This document shows positions 8,504 through 17,400 of a DNA stretch of 64,000 nt, piece by piece. A program made the translations under genes and the position numbers. The notes below the pieces were generated by a model that saw nothing but the letters and a program-made list of their open reading frames with translations, had not been told where the DNA came from and made no database searches. The number at the start of each line of letters is the position of its first letter. The stretch's first letter is position 1. The stretch covers positions 310,001-374,000 of the forward strand of contig NZ_PHUG01000001.1 of assembly GCF_002813325.1 (NCBI RefSeq), written 5' to 3'. This stretch comes from Janthinobacterium sp. 64. Its GTDB lineage: Bacteria; Pseudomonadota; Gammaproteobacteria; Burkholderiales; Burkholderiaceae_D.

Positions 8504-9280
8504 GTGGGCATAGAAGTCAATTTCGAGGGCAAGATTGCCCTGATTACCGGCGCATCGAGCGGCCTCGGCGCGCGTTTTGCAAAAGTGCTGGCCCAGGCGG
8601 GCGCGCAGGTCGTGCTGGCGTCGCGCCGCACCGAACGCCTGAAGGAGTTGCGTGCCGAAATCGAAGCCGATGGCGGCGCCGCGCACGTGGTGTCGCTCGA
8701 CGTGACCGACTTCGCCAGCATCAAGTCGGCCATCGCGCATGCGGAAACGGAAGCGGGCCCCATCGATATTCTCGTCAACAATTCCGGTGTCTCCACCACG
8801 CAACGCCTGGTCGACGTCACGCCCGAGGATTACTCGTTCGTGATGGACACCAACCTGCGCGGCTCGTTCTTCGTGGCCCAGCAGACGGCCAAGCGCATGA
8901 TTGCGCGCGCCAAGGGCGACCCGAAGAAACAGCACCGCATCATCAACATCGCCTCGATGGCGGGCTTGCAGGTGCTGCCGCAGATCGGCGTGTATTGCAT
9001 GAGCAAGGCGGGCATGGTGCACATGACGCGCGCCATGGCCGTGGAGTGGGGCAAGTATGGCATCAACACCAACGCCATCTGCCCCGGCTACATTTCCACG
9101 GAAATCAATGAAGATTACTTTGCCACCGAGCAGGGCAAGAAGCTGATCGAGATGCTGCCGAACAAGCGTCCGGGCAAGCCGGAAGACCTCGATGGGCTGC
9201 TGCTGCTGCTGGCGGGCGAGGATTCGCATTTCATCAACGGCGCGATCATTTCCGCAGACGGTGGAATGAGTACTTTCTAA
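8504..9280 (+). CDS. Short-chain dehydrogenase/reductase
   Basis: A 258-residue classical SDR. It starts at GTG 8504, supported by AGGAG at about 8493-8497. The cofactor loop is LITGASSGLGARF, with an arginine-rich stretch after strand 2 (ASRRTERL) suggesting NADP(H). NNSG lies at the end of strand 4, the catalytic serine is in NIASMAG, and YCMSKAG holds the Tyr-x-x-x-Lys pair. PGYISTEIN and the C-terminal NGAIISADGG complete the fold. It is divergent from ETF-QO, which hints at lipid or acyl metabolism (3-hydroxyacyl or 3-oxoacyl substrates), but this is not proved. Its stop codon interlocks with that of the convergent PAS-LuxR gene (CTAA at 9277-9280). Confidence 0.93.
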   Translation: MGIEVNFEGKIALITGASSGLGARFAKVLAQAGAQVVLASRRTERLKELRAEIEADGGAAHVVSLDVTDFASIKSAIAHAETEAGPIDILVNNSGVSTTQRLVDVTPEDYSFVMDTNLRGSFFVAQQTAKRMIARAKGDPKKQHRIINIASMAGLQVLPQIGVYCMSKAGMVHMTRAMAVEWGKYGINTNAICPGYISTEINEDYFATEQGKKLIEMLPNKRPGKPEDLDGLLLLLAGEDSHFINGAIISADGGMSTF

Positions 9281-9843
9281 CCTTGCAGCTGCAGTCCCAC
9301 CAGCTTGTGCACCAGCTCGGACGAGGTCGCGGCCGCAAACTTGCGCATCAGCTTGGCGCGGTGCATTTCCACCGTGCGGGGGCTGAGGTCGATCTGGCGG
9401 GCGATGATCTTGCTGGTCTTGCCTTCCACTAGCAGCGCGGCGATTTCGCGCTCGCGCGGGGTCAACTGGGCCGTCACGGGGCGTTTCTCGCTGACATCCT
9501 CGAACGTCCAGATGCCCGCTCCCAGTGGCTGGCCCGGCAGCATGGCGTGGCCCGTCACATGGCACCAGAACAATTCACCATTACTGCGGCGCATGATGCG
9601 TTCGTCCGAATAGCGGCCCTTGGCGTTCATGATGGGGATGATGCGGTCACCCGTGCGCAGGAATTCGTCGTGCGTGGGGTAGAGTACTTCGAAGGACTGG
9701 TCGTCGAGCTGGGCGCGCGCATAGCCGAACATGGATGCCAGCGCCTCGTTGCAGCTGCGCATGATGCGGTTTTCCGACATGCACATGCCCACGGGCGCGT
9801 GCAGGAAGATGCTTTCATAATCGATGGCTGACGCGGCGTTCAT
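9277..9843 (-). CDS. PAS-LuxR family transcriptional regulator
   Basis: A 188-residue regulator. Residues about 8-115 form a PAS sensor (YESIFLHAPVGMCM, MRSCNEALASMFGY, FWCHVTGHAM), and residues about 122-188 a LuxR-type helix-turn-helix (LTPREREIAALLVEGKTSK, then IDLSPRTVEMHRAKLMRKF). There is no receiver domain, so the signal is sensed by PAS directly or by a bound ligand. It resembles small PAS-HTH activators such as TutB/FixJ-like proteins without the phosphoacceptor domain. It diverges from scoAB with 147 bases between them, so control of scoAB is a reasonable guess. It overlaps the SDR stop by four bases. Confidence 0.9.
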   Translation of the reverse strand: MNAASAIDYESIFLHAPVGMCMSENRIMRSCNEALASMFGYARAQLDDQSFEVLYPTHDEFLRTGDRIIPIMNAKGRYSDERIMRRSNGELFWCHVTGHAMLPGQPLGAGIWTFEDVSEKRPVTAQLTPREREIAALLVEGKTSKIIARQIDLSPRTVEMHRAKLMRKFAAATSSELVHKLVGLQLQG

Positions 9844-9990
9844 CTGATACGTATCACTCTCACAGGGGGATTGCCGGCACGGCGCCGGTAGTTCTACGGT
9901 ATTGTACTTTCCACTCGCGTATTTTATGCTGAGTCGCTGCCTGAGTCATGGACTCAAGACCAAAGCTTAACAAAAGATAGAGGGACACCC

Positions 9991-10692
9991 ATGAATAAAG
10001 TTTATCCTGACGCCGTCTCGGCGCTGGCCGGTATCGTCCAAGATGGCCAGACCATCGCCGTTGGCGGCTTCGGCCTGTGCGGCATACCCGAAGCCCTGAT
10101 CGCTGCCTTGCGCGATTCGGGCGTGACGGGTTTGACGGCCATTTCCAACAACGCCGGCGTGGACGGCTTCGGCCTGGGCCAGTTGTTGACCACGCGCCAG
10201 ATCAAGAAAATGATTGCCTCCTACGTGGGCGAAAACAAGGAATTCGCGCGCCAGTACCTGGCCGGCGAACTGGAACTGGAATTCACGCCGCAAGGCACCT
10301 TGGCTGAAAAACTGCGCGCCGGCGGCGCCGGCATTCCCGCCTTCTTCACCAAGACGGGCGTGGGCACCATCGTTGCCGACGGCAAGGAAATCCGCGAATT
10401 CGACGGTGAACAATACGTGATGGAACGCAGCCTGGTGGCCGACGTATCGTTGGTGAAAGCCTACATGGCTGACCGCGCCGGCAATCTGATCTATCGCAAA
10501 ACGGCGCGCAATTTCAACCCGAACGTGGCCATGGCCGGCAAGATCACCATCGTCGAAGTGGAAAAACTGGTAGAAGTGGGCGAGATCGACCCGGACCAGG
10601 TCCACACGCCGAGCATCTTCGTGCACCGCATCGTGGTCAACGCGAACCCGGAAAAACGCATCGAGCAGCGCACCGTGCGCGCCGAAGCATAA
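9991..10692 (+). CDS. scoA: 3-oxoacid CoA-transferase subunit A
   Basis: A 233-residue alpha subunit of succinyl-CoA:3-ketoacid CoA-transferase, which activates acetoacetate with CoA from succinyl-CoA. The start ATG follows GAGGGA. Family features are [15 protein letters not shown] near the N terminus (oxyanion glycine-rich loop), a FFTKTGVGT stretch and [15 protein letters not shown]. It is followed 20 bases later by the beta subunit, as usual. The pair allows ketone-body or polyhydroxybutyrate-derived acetoacetate use. The PAS-LuxR regulator lies divergently upstream. Confidence 0.95.
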   Translation: MNKVYPDAVSALAGIVQDGQTIAVGGFGLCGIPEALIAALRDSGVTGLTAISNNAGVDGFGLGQLLTTRQIKKMIASYVGENKEFARQYLAGELELEFTPQGTLAEKLRAGGAGIPAFFTKTGVGTIVADGKEIREFDGEQYVMERSLVADVSLVKAYMADRAGNLIYRKTARNFNPNVAMAGKITIVEVEKLVEVGEIDPDQVHTPSIFVHRIVVNANPEKRIEQRTVRAEA

Positions 10693-10712
10693 AACAGAAT
10701 ACGGAGATTATT

Positions 10713-11363
10713 ATGGCTTGGACACGTGACGAAATGGCCGCGCGCGCGGCGAAGGAATTGCAGGATGGCTTTTATGTGAACCTGGGCATCGGCTTGCCGA
10801 CCCTGGTGGCCAACTATGTGCCGGATAATATGGAAGTGTTTTTGCAGTCGGAAAACGGCTTATTGGGCATTGGCCCGTTCCCCACCGACGCAGAAGTCGA
10901 TGCCGACCTGATCAACGCCGGCAAGCAGACGGTGACGGCCTTGCCCGGAGCCGCCTACTTCAGCTCGGCCGATTCCTTCGGTATGATCCGTGGCGGCAAG
11001 ATCAACCTGGCCATCCTGGGCGCCATGCAAGTGTCGGAAAAGGGTGACCTGGCGAACTGGATGATTCCAGGCAAGATGGTCAAGGGCATGGGCGGCGCGA
11101 TGGACCTCGTCGCCGGCGTCAAGAGAGTCGTCGTGCTGATGGAGCACGTGGCCACGGCCAAGGATGGCACGACGTCGCATAAACTGCTGAAACAGTGCGA
11201 CCTGCCGCTGACGGGCGTGGGCGTGGTCGACGTCATCATCAGCGACCTGGGCGTCATCGACGTGACGGAAAACGGCTTGAAGCTGGTGGAACTGGCGCCG
11301 GGCGTGACCAAGGAACAAGTGCAGGCGGCCACGGGCGCTGAGCTGGACGTATCCGCCGTGTAA
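10713..11363 (+). CDS. scoB: 3-oxoacid CoA-transferase subunit B
   Basis: A 216-residue beta subunit pairing with ScoA. The catalytic glutamate is in [10 protein letters not shown], the family signature in which CoA is carried as a glutamyl thioester. [31 protein letters not shown] and the late ISDLGVIDV stretch are all typical. GGAG sits seven bases before the ATG. It is the second gene of a two-gene operon closed by a strong intrinsic terminator at 11390-11418. Confidence 0.96.
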   Translation: MAWTRDEMAARAAKELQDGFYVNLGIGLPTLVANYVPDNMEVFLQSENGLLGIGPFPTDAEVDADLINAGKQTVTALPGAAYFSSADSFGMIRGGKINLAILGAMQVSEKGDLANWMIPGKMVKGMGGAMDLVAGVKRVVVLMEHVATAKDGTTSHKLLKQCDLPLTGVGVVDVIISDLGVIDVTENGLKLVELAPGVTKEQVQAATGAELDVSAV

Positions 11364-11389
11364 GCCAGGCGGATCGTCGAATGGAAGCA

Positions 11390-11418
11390 GGGCGGACAGC
11401 GATGTCCGCCCTTTTTTT
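11390..11418 (+). terminator. Intrinsic terminator of scoAB
   Basis: Perfect nine-base arms GGGCGGACA and TGTCCGCCC with a GCGA tetraloop are followed directly by seven T. The T run overlaps the stop codon of the convergent doxX-like gene. Confidence 0.92.
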
Positions 11419-11827
11419 ATGCGCCGGCCTTGCCGCGCAAGCCGTCGAGGCTGTAGGCGCCGGCACCCGCTGCGGCGAAGTACAGGAAGCTGAAGCAGTA
11501 CATCACGGCCATTTCGCCGCCGTTCAGGATAGGCAGGAAACCTGCTGGTGCATGCGCCATGAAATAGGCGGCCGCCATCTGGCCCGACAGGATGAAGGCG
11601 ACGGGGCGCGTGAACAGGCCCACCAGCAGCAAGGTACCGCCGACCAGTTCGATGACGCCGGCCGCGCCCATCACGGACAACAGTTGCAAGCCATCGAACA
11701 TGGCCACATGCGGCGCGCCGAACAGTTTTGCCGTGCCGTGCTGCAGGAAGAGGAAACCGAGGATGATGCGCAGCAGACCCAGCAAGCGTGGGGACCAGGT
11801 GGCGTAAAAGGCGGGCGAGAGGGACAT
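11417..11827 (-). CDS. DoxX-family membrane protein
   Basis: A 136-residue membrane protein. I start it at the ATG at 11825-11827 because GGAG lies six bases upstream; a start four codons earlier lacks such a site. Four hydrophobic helices are visible. The family pattern is LLRIILGFLFLQHGTAKLFG with conserved His-Gly in helix 1, then IELVGGTLLLVGLFTRPVAF and FMAHAP. DoxX-like proteins are quinone-linked or redox-associated membrane proteins whose exact role is mostly unclear. It has an AT-rich upstream region and is transcribed alone toward the scoB terminator. Confidence 0.9.
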   Translation of the reverse strand: MSLSPAFYATWSPRLLGLLRIILGFLFLQHGTAKLFGAPHVAMFDGLQLLSVMGAAGVIELVGGTLLLVGLFTRPVAFILSGQMAAAYFMAHAPAGFLPILNGGEMAVMYCFSFLYFAAAGAGAYSLDGLRGKAGA

Positions 11828-12014
11828 GGCGTACTCCATTCAAAGGTGGATGGTTCGGTGTCAGGCTTGCATTAACGCAATGTCATTATGCGCGAGCCTG
11901 GCGGCGAACAGTAAGTCAGTACTGTAATGGTTTTTGATTCATTGATCATCATGATAAATATTGATGCATGATTTACTATTGGTTGATGATGCGATATAGC
12001 CCGCGCGCAATGAA

Positions 12015-12046
12015 AAAAGCCCCGCGGATCGCTCCGCGGGGCTTTT
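12015..12046 (-). terminator. Intrinsic terminator downstream of dctA
   Basis: Fourteen-base perfect arms (AAAAGCCCCGCGGA and its complement) around a four-base loop lie 17 bases after the dctA stop. The arms give a T tail on the minus strand, and because they begin and end with A/T runs the hairpin could act in both directions. Confidence 0.9.
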
Positions 12047-12062
12047 CAAGTGCTTGAGGCGC

Positions 12063-13364
12063 TTACTTGACGATATTTACGGCCGGCGCAACAAACGCGT
12101 CATCGGCGGGATGGGTAGGATGGGCCAGCTCGCTGTGCAGCTTGTCCATGTCCAGTTCTTTTTCCCATTTCGACACGACGATGGTGGCCACGCCGTTGCC
12201 GACGAAATTCGTCAGCGCGCGGCATTCGCTCATGAAGCGGTCGATGCCCAGGATCAGCGCCATGCCGGCCACGGGGATCGTCGGCACCACGGCCAGGGTG
12301 GCGGCCAGGGTGATGAAGCCGGCGCCCGTGATGCCGGACGCGCCTTTCGAGGTCAGCATCGCCACGCCGAGGATGGTCAGTTCCTGCCAGATGGTCAGTT
12401 CCGTGTTGGTTGCTTGCGCCACGAACAGGGCGGCCATGGTCATGTAGATATTGGTGCCGTCCAGGTTGAACGAGTAGCCGGTAGGCACGACCAGGCCGAC
12501 GACTGGCTTGGAGCAACCCAGGCGTTCGAGTTTTTTCATCAGGGCCGGCAGGGCCGATTCCGACGAGCTGGTACCGAGCACGATCAGCAGTTCTTCCTTG
12601 ATGTACAGCAGGAAGCGGCCGATCGAGAAGCCCGTGTACCTGGCGATCAGGCCCAGCACGACGAAGACGAACAGGAAGCAGGTCAGGTAGAACGAACCCA
12701 TCAGCTTGGCCAGCGGGATCAGCGATGCCAGGCCATATTTACCGATGGTAAAGGCCATCGCACCGAACGCGCCGACGGGAGCGACTTTCATGATGATGTT
12801 GACCATGCCGAAAATGGCATGCGACAGCTCGTCGATCAGCTTGGTAACGGGACGGCCGCGCTCGCCCAGCAGCGACAGCGAGAAGCCGAACAGGATGGCG
12901 ATCAACAGTACTTGCAGGATGTCGCCCTTGGCGAAGGCGTCGACGAAGGTCTTCGGGATGATGTTCATCAGGAAGTCGACGGTCGTCAAGCCTTCGGCGT
13001 GCGTGTATTGCGCAATCGACTTGGCGTCCAGGTGGGCCGGATCGGCGTTGAAGCCGGCGCCCGGTTTGAGGATGTTAGCAACCAGCAAGCCGATGGCCAG
13101 CGCGAAGGTTGAGACCACTTCGAAGTACAGCAGCGCCTTGCCGCCGACTCTGCCGATTTTCTTCACATCCTGCATGCCGGCGATGCCGGAGACCACGGTA
13201 CAGAAGATCACCGGGGCGATGATCATCTTGATCAGTTTGATAAAGCCGTCGCCCAGCGGTTTCATGTCGACGGCGTTCGATGGGTAGAACACCCCCAGCA
13301 GCACGCCGGCCACGATGGCGAACAGCACCTGGACATACAGGATTTTATAGAATGGTTTTTTCAC
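12063..13364 (-). CDS. dctA: C4-dicarboxylate:cation symporter DctA
   Basis: A 433-residue DAACS-family transporter for succinate, fumarate and malate in the inner membrane. I choose the GTG at 13362-13364 because AGGAG lies seven bases upstream; in-frame ATGs further up would add a polar extension without a ribosome site. Visible features are [15 protein letters not shown] at the N terminus, the serine-rich motif [31 protein letters not shown] and [12 protein letters not shown] in the transport core. It stands alone between a terminator and the structured region upstream. I see no DctB/DctD-like pair nearby and no convincing sigma-54 promoter. Confidence 0.95.
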   Translation of the reverse strand: MKKPFYKILYVQVLFAIVAGVLLGVFYPSNAVDMKPLGDGFIKLIKMIIAPVIFCTVVSGIAGMQDVKKIGRVGGKALLYFEVVSTFALAIGLLVANILKPGAGFNADPAHLDAKSIAQYTHAEGLTTVDFLMNIIPKTFVDAFAKGDILQVLLIAILFGFSLSLLGERGRPVTKLIDELSHAIFGMVNIIMKVAPVGAFGAMAFTIGKYGLASLIPLAKLMGSFYLTCFLFVFVVLGLIARYTGFSIGRFLLYIKEELLIVLGTSSSESALPALMKKLERLGCSKPVVGLVVPTGYSFNLDGTNIYMTMAALFVAQATNTELTIWQELTILGVAMLTSKGASGITGAGFITLAATLAVVPTIPVAGMALILGIDRFMSECRALTNFVGNGVATIVVSKWEKELDMDKLHSELAHPTHPADDAFVAPAVNIVK

Positions 13365-13620
13365 GAGTGGTCTCCTCTTGCGCGTTGATGCTTTAATCAT
13401 CCGCCCATTGCCGGGCCGGCTCAATTGTGGATAACCGCAGATATGCAGTTTCGCTATATCGGGTATTGCGCCATGACGAAGGTGCCAGTGCTGTGCTGCG
13501 GCGCAGCATTTCAGCCGTGCGCTTGGAGCATTGCCCGCGCTGCGCTACACTGCCGTAGCGTCGCGCGCGAGGCAACCGGCAAATCGCCGGTTTCTTTGTT
13601 TTTACTACCAAATAACGACG
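13365..13620. other. Non-coding region between dctA and the folded element
   Basis: No credible gene. It holds the presumed dctA promoter region on the minus strand and, at 13575-13591, a small hairpin (ACCGGC, five-base loop, GCCGGT) followed on the plus strand by a T-rich stretch, which resembles a weak terminator. The frames that cross this region continue into the inverted repeat and have no family resemblance. Confidence 0.5.
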
Positions 13621-13732
13621 CCGGACAAAACCGTAGCGAGCGGAAGGTAGTTGTGGCCGAGAAGCGCAACCGTACTGAAGTACGGTGAGCATCGCAGGCC
13701 GCAACCACCGACGCGCAGTAGGTTTTCTCCGG
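13621..13732. repeat. Large imperfect palindrome / folded RNA-like element upstream of the hydrolase gene
   Basis: Three nested stems can be drawn. The outer arms CCGGACAAAACC (13621-13632) and GGTTTTCTCCGG (13721-13732) pair with one mismatch. The middle arms GGTAGTTGTGGCC (13646-13658) and GGCCGCAACCACC (13697-13709) pair with one mismatch and one G-U. The apical hairpin ACCGTACT-GA-AGTACGGT (13669-13686) is perfect. The internal loops GAGAAGCGCA and GAGCATCGCA flank the apical stem and resemble each other. The element ends 16 bases before the hydrolase ATG, with AAGGA between. It could be a dispersed palindromic repeat or a 5' leader RNA; the sequence alone cannot tell. Confidence 0.75.
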
Positions 13733-13748
13733 TGTTATAAGGAATGGC

Positions 13749-14630
13749 ATGATCGAAGCGAGCATCAAATCCGTGCAATGTATTTCCCCCGCAGGCTTGC
13801 ACACCATGTCGTACAAGGAGTGGGGCGCGGCCGATAATCCGAACGTGCTCGTCTGCGCCCATGGCGTGACGCGCGTGGCGGACGATTTCGACAGCCTGGC
13901 GCGCGCCATGGCCAGCGATTACCGCGTCATCTGCCCCGACGTGGTCGGGCGCGGGCGCTCGGGCTGGCTGGCCAATCCCCAGTTTTACCGCGTACCGCAA
14001 TATGTGAGCGACATGGTGACCCTGCTGGCGCGCGTGCTGGCCAATGGCGAGCGCCAGACGGTGGACTGGTTCGGCACCTCGATGGGTGGCTTGATCGGCC
14101 TGGGCCTGGCCTCGTTGCCCAACAGCCCGATCAGCAAACTGGTGCTGAACGATATCGGCCCGACCCTGGCGCCAGAAGCCTTGCAGCGCATCGGCGACTA
14201 CATCGGCCAGGACTTGCGTTTCGAAACGTTCGAGCAGGGCGCCAAGTTCGTGCGCGACGTGTCCGCCAGCTTCGGCCCGCATACGGACGCGGAATGGCAT
14301 AAACTGGCGGTGGATGTGTTGCGCCAGGATAAGGATGGCCATTGGCGCCGCCACTATGATATGGGACTGGCCATGCCGTTCCGTTCGGCCACGCCAGAAT
14401 CGGCGGCCAGCGACGAAGCCATGCTGTGGGCCGCGTATGATGCCGTGCGCTGCCCCACCTTGCTGGTGCGCGGGTCGGAATCGGACCTGCTGTCGCATGA
14501 AACAGCCACGCTCATGCTGGGTCGCGGCCCGAAAGCGGAACTGGTGGAAATCGCCGGCGTGGGCCATGCGCCCACTTTCGTCCATGACGACCAGATCGCC
14601 ATTGCCCGCAAGTTTTTGCTGGGCAAGTAA
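13749..14630 (+). CDS. Alpha/beta-fold hydrolase
   Basis: A 293-residue serine hydrolase. The nucleophile elbow is DWFGTSMGGLIGLGLA, so the serine sits in G-T-S-M-G. The oxyanion region is VCAHGVTRVADDFDSL, and the acid and base appear in LVRGSESDLLS and GVGHAPTF. The overall pattern is that of esterases and lactonases or MhpC-like enzymes, without clues to substrate. Translation starts after AAGGA downstream of the folded element. RidA and RelA genes follow at short distances (46 and 40 bases), suggesting one transcription unit. Confidence 0.93.
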   Translation: MIEASIKSVQCISPAGLHTMSYKEWGAADNPNVLVCAHGVTRVADDFDSLARAMASDYRVICPDVVGRGRSGWLANPQFYRVPQYVSDMVTLLARVLANGERQTVDWFGTSMGGLIGLGLASLPNSPISKLVLNDIGPTLAPEALQRIGDYIGQDLRFETFEQGAKFVRDVSASFGPHTDAEWHKLAVDVLRQDKDGHWRRHYDMGLAMPFRSATPESAASDEAMLWAAYDAVRCPTLLVRGSESDLLSHETATLMLGRGPKAELVEIAGVGHAPTFVHDDQIAIARKFLLGK

Positions 14631-14676
14631 TAATCAGTAACGCTGTACAGATTTTGAAACAACCGAAAGAAGAAGC

Positions 14677-15027
14677 ATGGAAATTACACGATTGCACGTA
14701 GGCAAACGCCTCTCCGAAGTAGCGATACACAACAACACCATCTACCTGGCCGGCCAGATCGCGGAAGACACCACGCAAGGCATCGTCGGCCAGACGCGCG
14801 AAGTGCTCGGTCACGTCGACCGTTTGCTGGCGGAAGCGGGCAGCGACAAGACTTGCATCCTGTCGTGCCAGATCTACATCGCCGACATGAAAGACTTCGA
14901 TGGCATGAATGAAGTATGGGATGACTGGGTAGCGTCCAGCCACACCCCGCCGCGTGCCACCGTGGAGGCGAAGCTGGCCAATCCGGCATGCCTGGTTGAA
15001 ATCGTCATCATCGCTGCAGAGCGCTAG
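14677..15027 (+). CDS. RidA/YjgF/YER057c/UK114-family protein
   Basis: A 116-residue member of the Rid family, which hydrolyses reactive enamines and imines formed by PLP enzymes. Features are VAIHNNTIYLAGQIAED near the start, ILSCQIYIADMKDFDGMNEVWDDWV, and PPRATVEAKLANPACLVEIVIIAA at the end, with the conserved arginine in PPRATVEA. This pattern is nearer the Rid1-7 subgroups than classical RidA. It lies between a hydrolase and relA in what looks like one operon. Confidence 0.92.
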   Translation: MEITRLHVGKRLSEVAIHNNTIYLAGQIAEDTTQGIVGQTREVLGHVDRLLAEAGSDKTCILSCQIYIADMKDFDGMNEVWDDWVASSHTPPRATVEAKLANPACLVEIVIIAAER

Positions 15028-15067
15028 GTTATTCAGTTATTTAGTTTTTCAGTTTATAAGGCATTAC

Positions 15068-17320
15068 ATGGTTTCCATCTCGGCCCCGAATAGCGTCACC
15101 TCGGAACAACTGGTAGAGGGCTTGAGTGCGCCGGACAGCGCGCGCGTGCTGGACGCGTTCGCGTATGCCACCGAAGCGTATGGCGACAAGCAGACCTTTG
15201 CCGGCCGTTCTGCGCTGGAATTTGCCATCGGCGTGGCCACCACCCTGGCGTTCCTGCGCAGCGATGCGGAAACGCGCATCGCAGGCCTGATGTTCGAGCT
15301 GACCCTGCTGGAGCCCGATACGGCGGCCGATATCGAGCCGCGCTTCGGCAAGCAGGTGTGCGACCTGGCAACAGGCGTGCGCCAGCTGATCCGTTTGCGC
15401 GCGCTGACCCAGGCGCAGCACGGCGGCGCTGGCGGTCGCGGCAAGAATGCGGCGCAGCAAGCCGTGGCCCAGGTGGAAACCTTGCGCAAGATGCTGCTGG
15501 CGATGGCGTCCGACATGCGTGTCGTGCTGGTGCGCCTGGCCGCTTGCGTGACGACCTTGCGCTATTTTGCCGAACTCAAGCTGTTCAACGAAATGACGCG
15601 CGAGTACGGCAAGGAAACGCTGGATTTGTACGCGCCGCTGGCCAACCGCCTCGGCATCTGGCAGCTGAAGTGGGAACTGGAAGATTTATCGTTCCGCTTC
15701 ATCGAGCCGGAAGCGTATAAACGCATCGCCAAGATGCTGGAAGAAAAGCGCATGATGCGCGAGGGTTTTGTTTCCTCGGCGATTTTGCGCCTGCAGACGG
15801 AACTGGCTTCGGCCGGTATCCAGGCGGAAGTATTTGGCCGCCCGAAACACATTTACAGCATCTGGAACAAGATGCGCGGCAAGGAACTCGATTTCACGGC
15901 CCTGTACGACGTGCGCGCCTTCCGCGTCATCGTTTCCGACGTGAAAACCTGCTACACGGTGCTGGGCGTGGTGCACAATATCTGGACCCCCATCCCGAAA
16001 GAATTCGACGACTACATTTCGCGGCCGAAACCCAACGGGTATCAGTCGCTGCACACGGTGGTGACGGCCGAAGATGGCCGCCCGCTGGAAGTGCAAATCC
16101 GCACCAATGAAATGCACAGCTTTGCCGAATACGGCGTGGCCGCGCACTGGCGCTACAAGGAAGAGGGCGGCTCGAACTTTGCCGGCCAAAAATACGACGA
16201 AAAGATCGCCTGGCTGCGCCAGTTGCTGGCGTGGAAGACGGAAGTGGCCGACGCCGTCGTGGGCCAGGAAGAAATCCAGCGCGAATGGGTGGAAAAGCTC
16301 AAATCGGCCACCTTGGACGACCGCATCTTCGTCATGACGCCGCAAGCGCGGGTGCTGGAATTGCCCGTGGGTGCCACGCCCGTCGATTTTGCCTATCACT
16401 TGCACACGGACGTGGGCCACCGCTGCCGCGGCGCCAAGGTCGACGGCATCATGGTGCCCCTGAATACGCAATTAAAGAATGGCCAGACCTGCGAAATCAT
16501 TACGGCCAAGGGTGCGCCGGGCACGGCCGGTCCATCGCGCGACTGGCTGGGCGCCGGCTACGCCGTCAGCACGCGCACGCGCTCGAAGATCCGCGCCTGG
16601 TTCCACGCCATCGACATGCAGGAAACCCTGGCCCACGGCCGCGCGCTGGTGGAAAAATCCCTGCAGCGCGAAGGCAAGACGGCCGTCAACCTCGAAGCGC
16701 TGGCGCAAAAACTGGGCTTTGCGAAAGTCGACGAGCTGTTCCTGTCGGTGGGCAAGGATGAATTCAGCCTGCGCCACGTGGAGCAGGCGCTGCACGACAA
16801 TGGCGAAGTGGTGGTGCCGGAAGACGCAGTACTCGTGGGAAAAAGCCGCGCCTCCAGCGTGGAGCAGGGCGCCAAATCGGGCGTGCTGGTGGTGGGCACG
16901 GAAGGCCTCATGACGGTGCTGGCCAAGTGCTGCAAGCCGGCGCCGCCGGACAGCATCGTCGGCTTCGTTACGCGCGGCAAGGGCGTGTCGATTCACCGCG
17001 CCACTTGCAAGAATTTCGAGGAAATGCGCGCCAAGTCACCCGAGCGCGTGATTTTTACAGAGTGGGGCAGCACGGGCGGGCACGACACCGTGTATCCGGT
17101 CGACATTTTCATTCTGGCCGGCGACCGCCAGGGCTTGCTGCGCGACATCTCCGAAATCTTTTCGCGCGAAAAGATTAACGTCATCGGCGTCAACACCCAA
17201 AGCGCCAAGGGCCAGGCCCGCATGACCTTTACGGCCGAGATCAGCTCGACGGCGCAGTTGCTGAAGGCGCTGAATGTGATCAAGGATGTGAGCGGGGTTC
17301 TGGAGGCACGCCGAAGTTAG
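15068..17320 (+). CDS. relA: (p)ppGpp synthetase RelA
   Basis: A 750-residue long RelA/SpoT homologue starting at the ATG at 15068 (AAGG six bases upstream). The N-terminal domain has the fold of the hydrolase but no HD pair (AGLMFELTLLEPDTA where bifunctional enzymes have HDxVED), so it should not degrade ppGpp. The synthetase domain has YDVRAFRVIV, PIPKEFDDYISRPKPNGYQS with the EFDD type motif, and HSFAEYGVAAHWRYKE. Then follow TGS (VFVMTP-like, LPVGATPVDFAYHLHT), the zinc-finger/CC region (AKCCKPAPPDSIVGF) and a C-terminal ACT domain (DRQGLLRDISEIFSREKINV). It responds to uncharged tRNA on ribosomes. It ends just before a bidirectional inverted repeat. Confidence 0.97.
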   Translation: MVSISAPNSVTSEQLVEGLSAPDSARVLDAFAYATEAYGDKQTFAGRSALEFAIGVATTLAFLRSDAETRIAGLMFELTLLEPDTAADIEPRFGKQVCDLATGVRQLIRLRALTQAQHGGAGGRGKNAAQQAVAQVETLRKMLLAMASDMRVVLVRLAACVTTLRYFAELKLFNEMTREYGKETLDLYAPLANRLGIWQLKWELEDLSFRFIEPEAYKRIAKMLEEKRMMREGFVSSAILRLQTELASAGIQAEVFGRPKHIYSIWNKMRGKELDFTALYDVRAFRVIVSDVKTCYTVLGVVHNIWTPIPKEFDDYISRPKPNGYQSLHTVVTAEDGRPLEVQIRTNEMHSFAEYGVAAHWRYKEEGGSNFAGQKYDEKIAWLRQLLAWKTEVADAVVGQEEIQREWVEKLKSATLDDRIFVMTPQARVLELPVGATPVDFAYHLHTDVGHRCRGAKVDGIMVPLNTQLKNGQTCEIITAKGAPGTAGPSRDWLGAGYAVSTRTRSKIRAWFHAIDMQETLAHGRALVEKSLQREGKTAVNLEALAQKLGFAKVDELFLSVGKDEFSLRHVEQALHDNGEVVVPEDAVLVGKSRASSVEQGAKSGVLVVGTEGLMTVLAKCCKPAPPDSIVGFVTRGKGVSIHRATCKNFEEMRAKSPERVIFTEWGSTGGHDTVYPVDIFILAGDRQGLLRDISEIFSREKINVIGVNTQSAKGQARMTFTAEISSTAQLLKALNVIKDVSGVLEARRS

Positions 17321-17328
17321 CGTATCTT

Positions 17329-17392
17329 GGGGTCAGACCCCCAAGCCCGCTAACGCAGAGCTCTGCGCTAACGTGGCCGGGGGTCTGACCCC
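17329..17392. repeat. Long inverted repeat between convergent relA and the cation-exporter gene
   Basis: Perfect 14-base arms GGGGTCAGACCCCC (17329-17342) and GGGGGTCTGACCCC (17379-17392) enclose a second palindrome, CGCAGAGCTCTGCG (17354-17367). It lies between the relA stop and the stop of the convergent CDF gene, so it can serve as a bidirectional terminator, although T runs are short. The GGGGTCAGACCCC core looks like the kind of element dispersed in many copies in proteobacteria; I cannot test copy number here. Confidence 0.8.
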
Positions 17393-17400
17393 TGTCCTTG

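Noticed and set aside
10860..11843. 327-codon minus-strand frame over scoB and the DoxX gene
   Set aside because: It lies in another frame than the DoxX-family gene and crosses a strong terminator; no domain is visible.
13365..13520. Possible sigma-54 promoter (TGGCAC) upstream of dctA
   Set aside because: TGGCAC is present on the minus strand, but the required GC of the -12 element is not at the right distance.
13425..13688. 87-codon frame entering the folded element
   Set aside because: It lacks a ribosome site and family resemblance, and its end is encoded by the palindrome.
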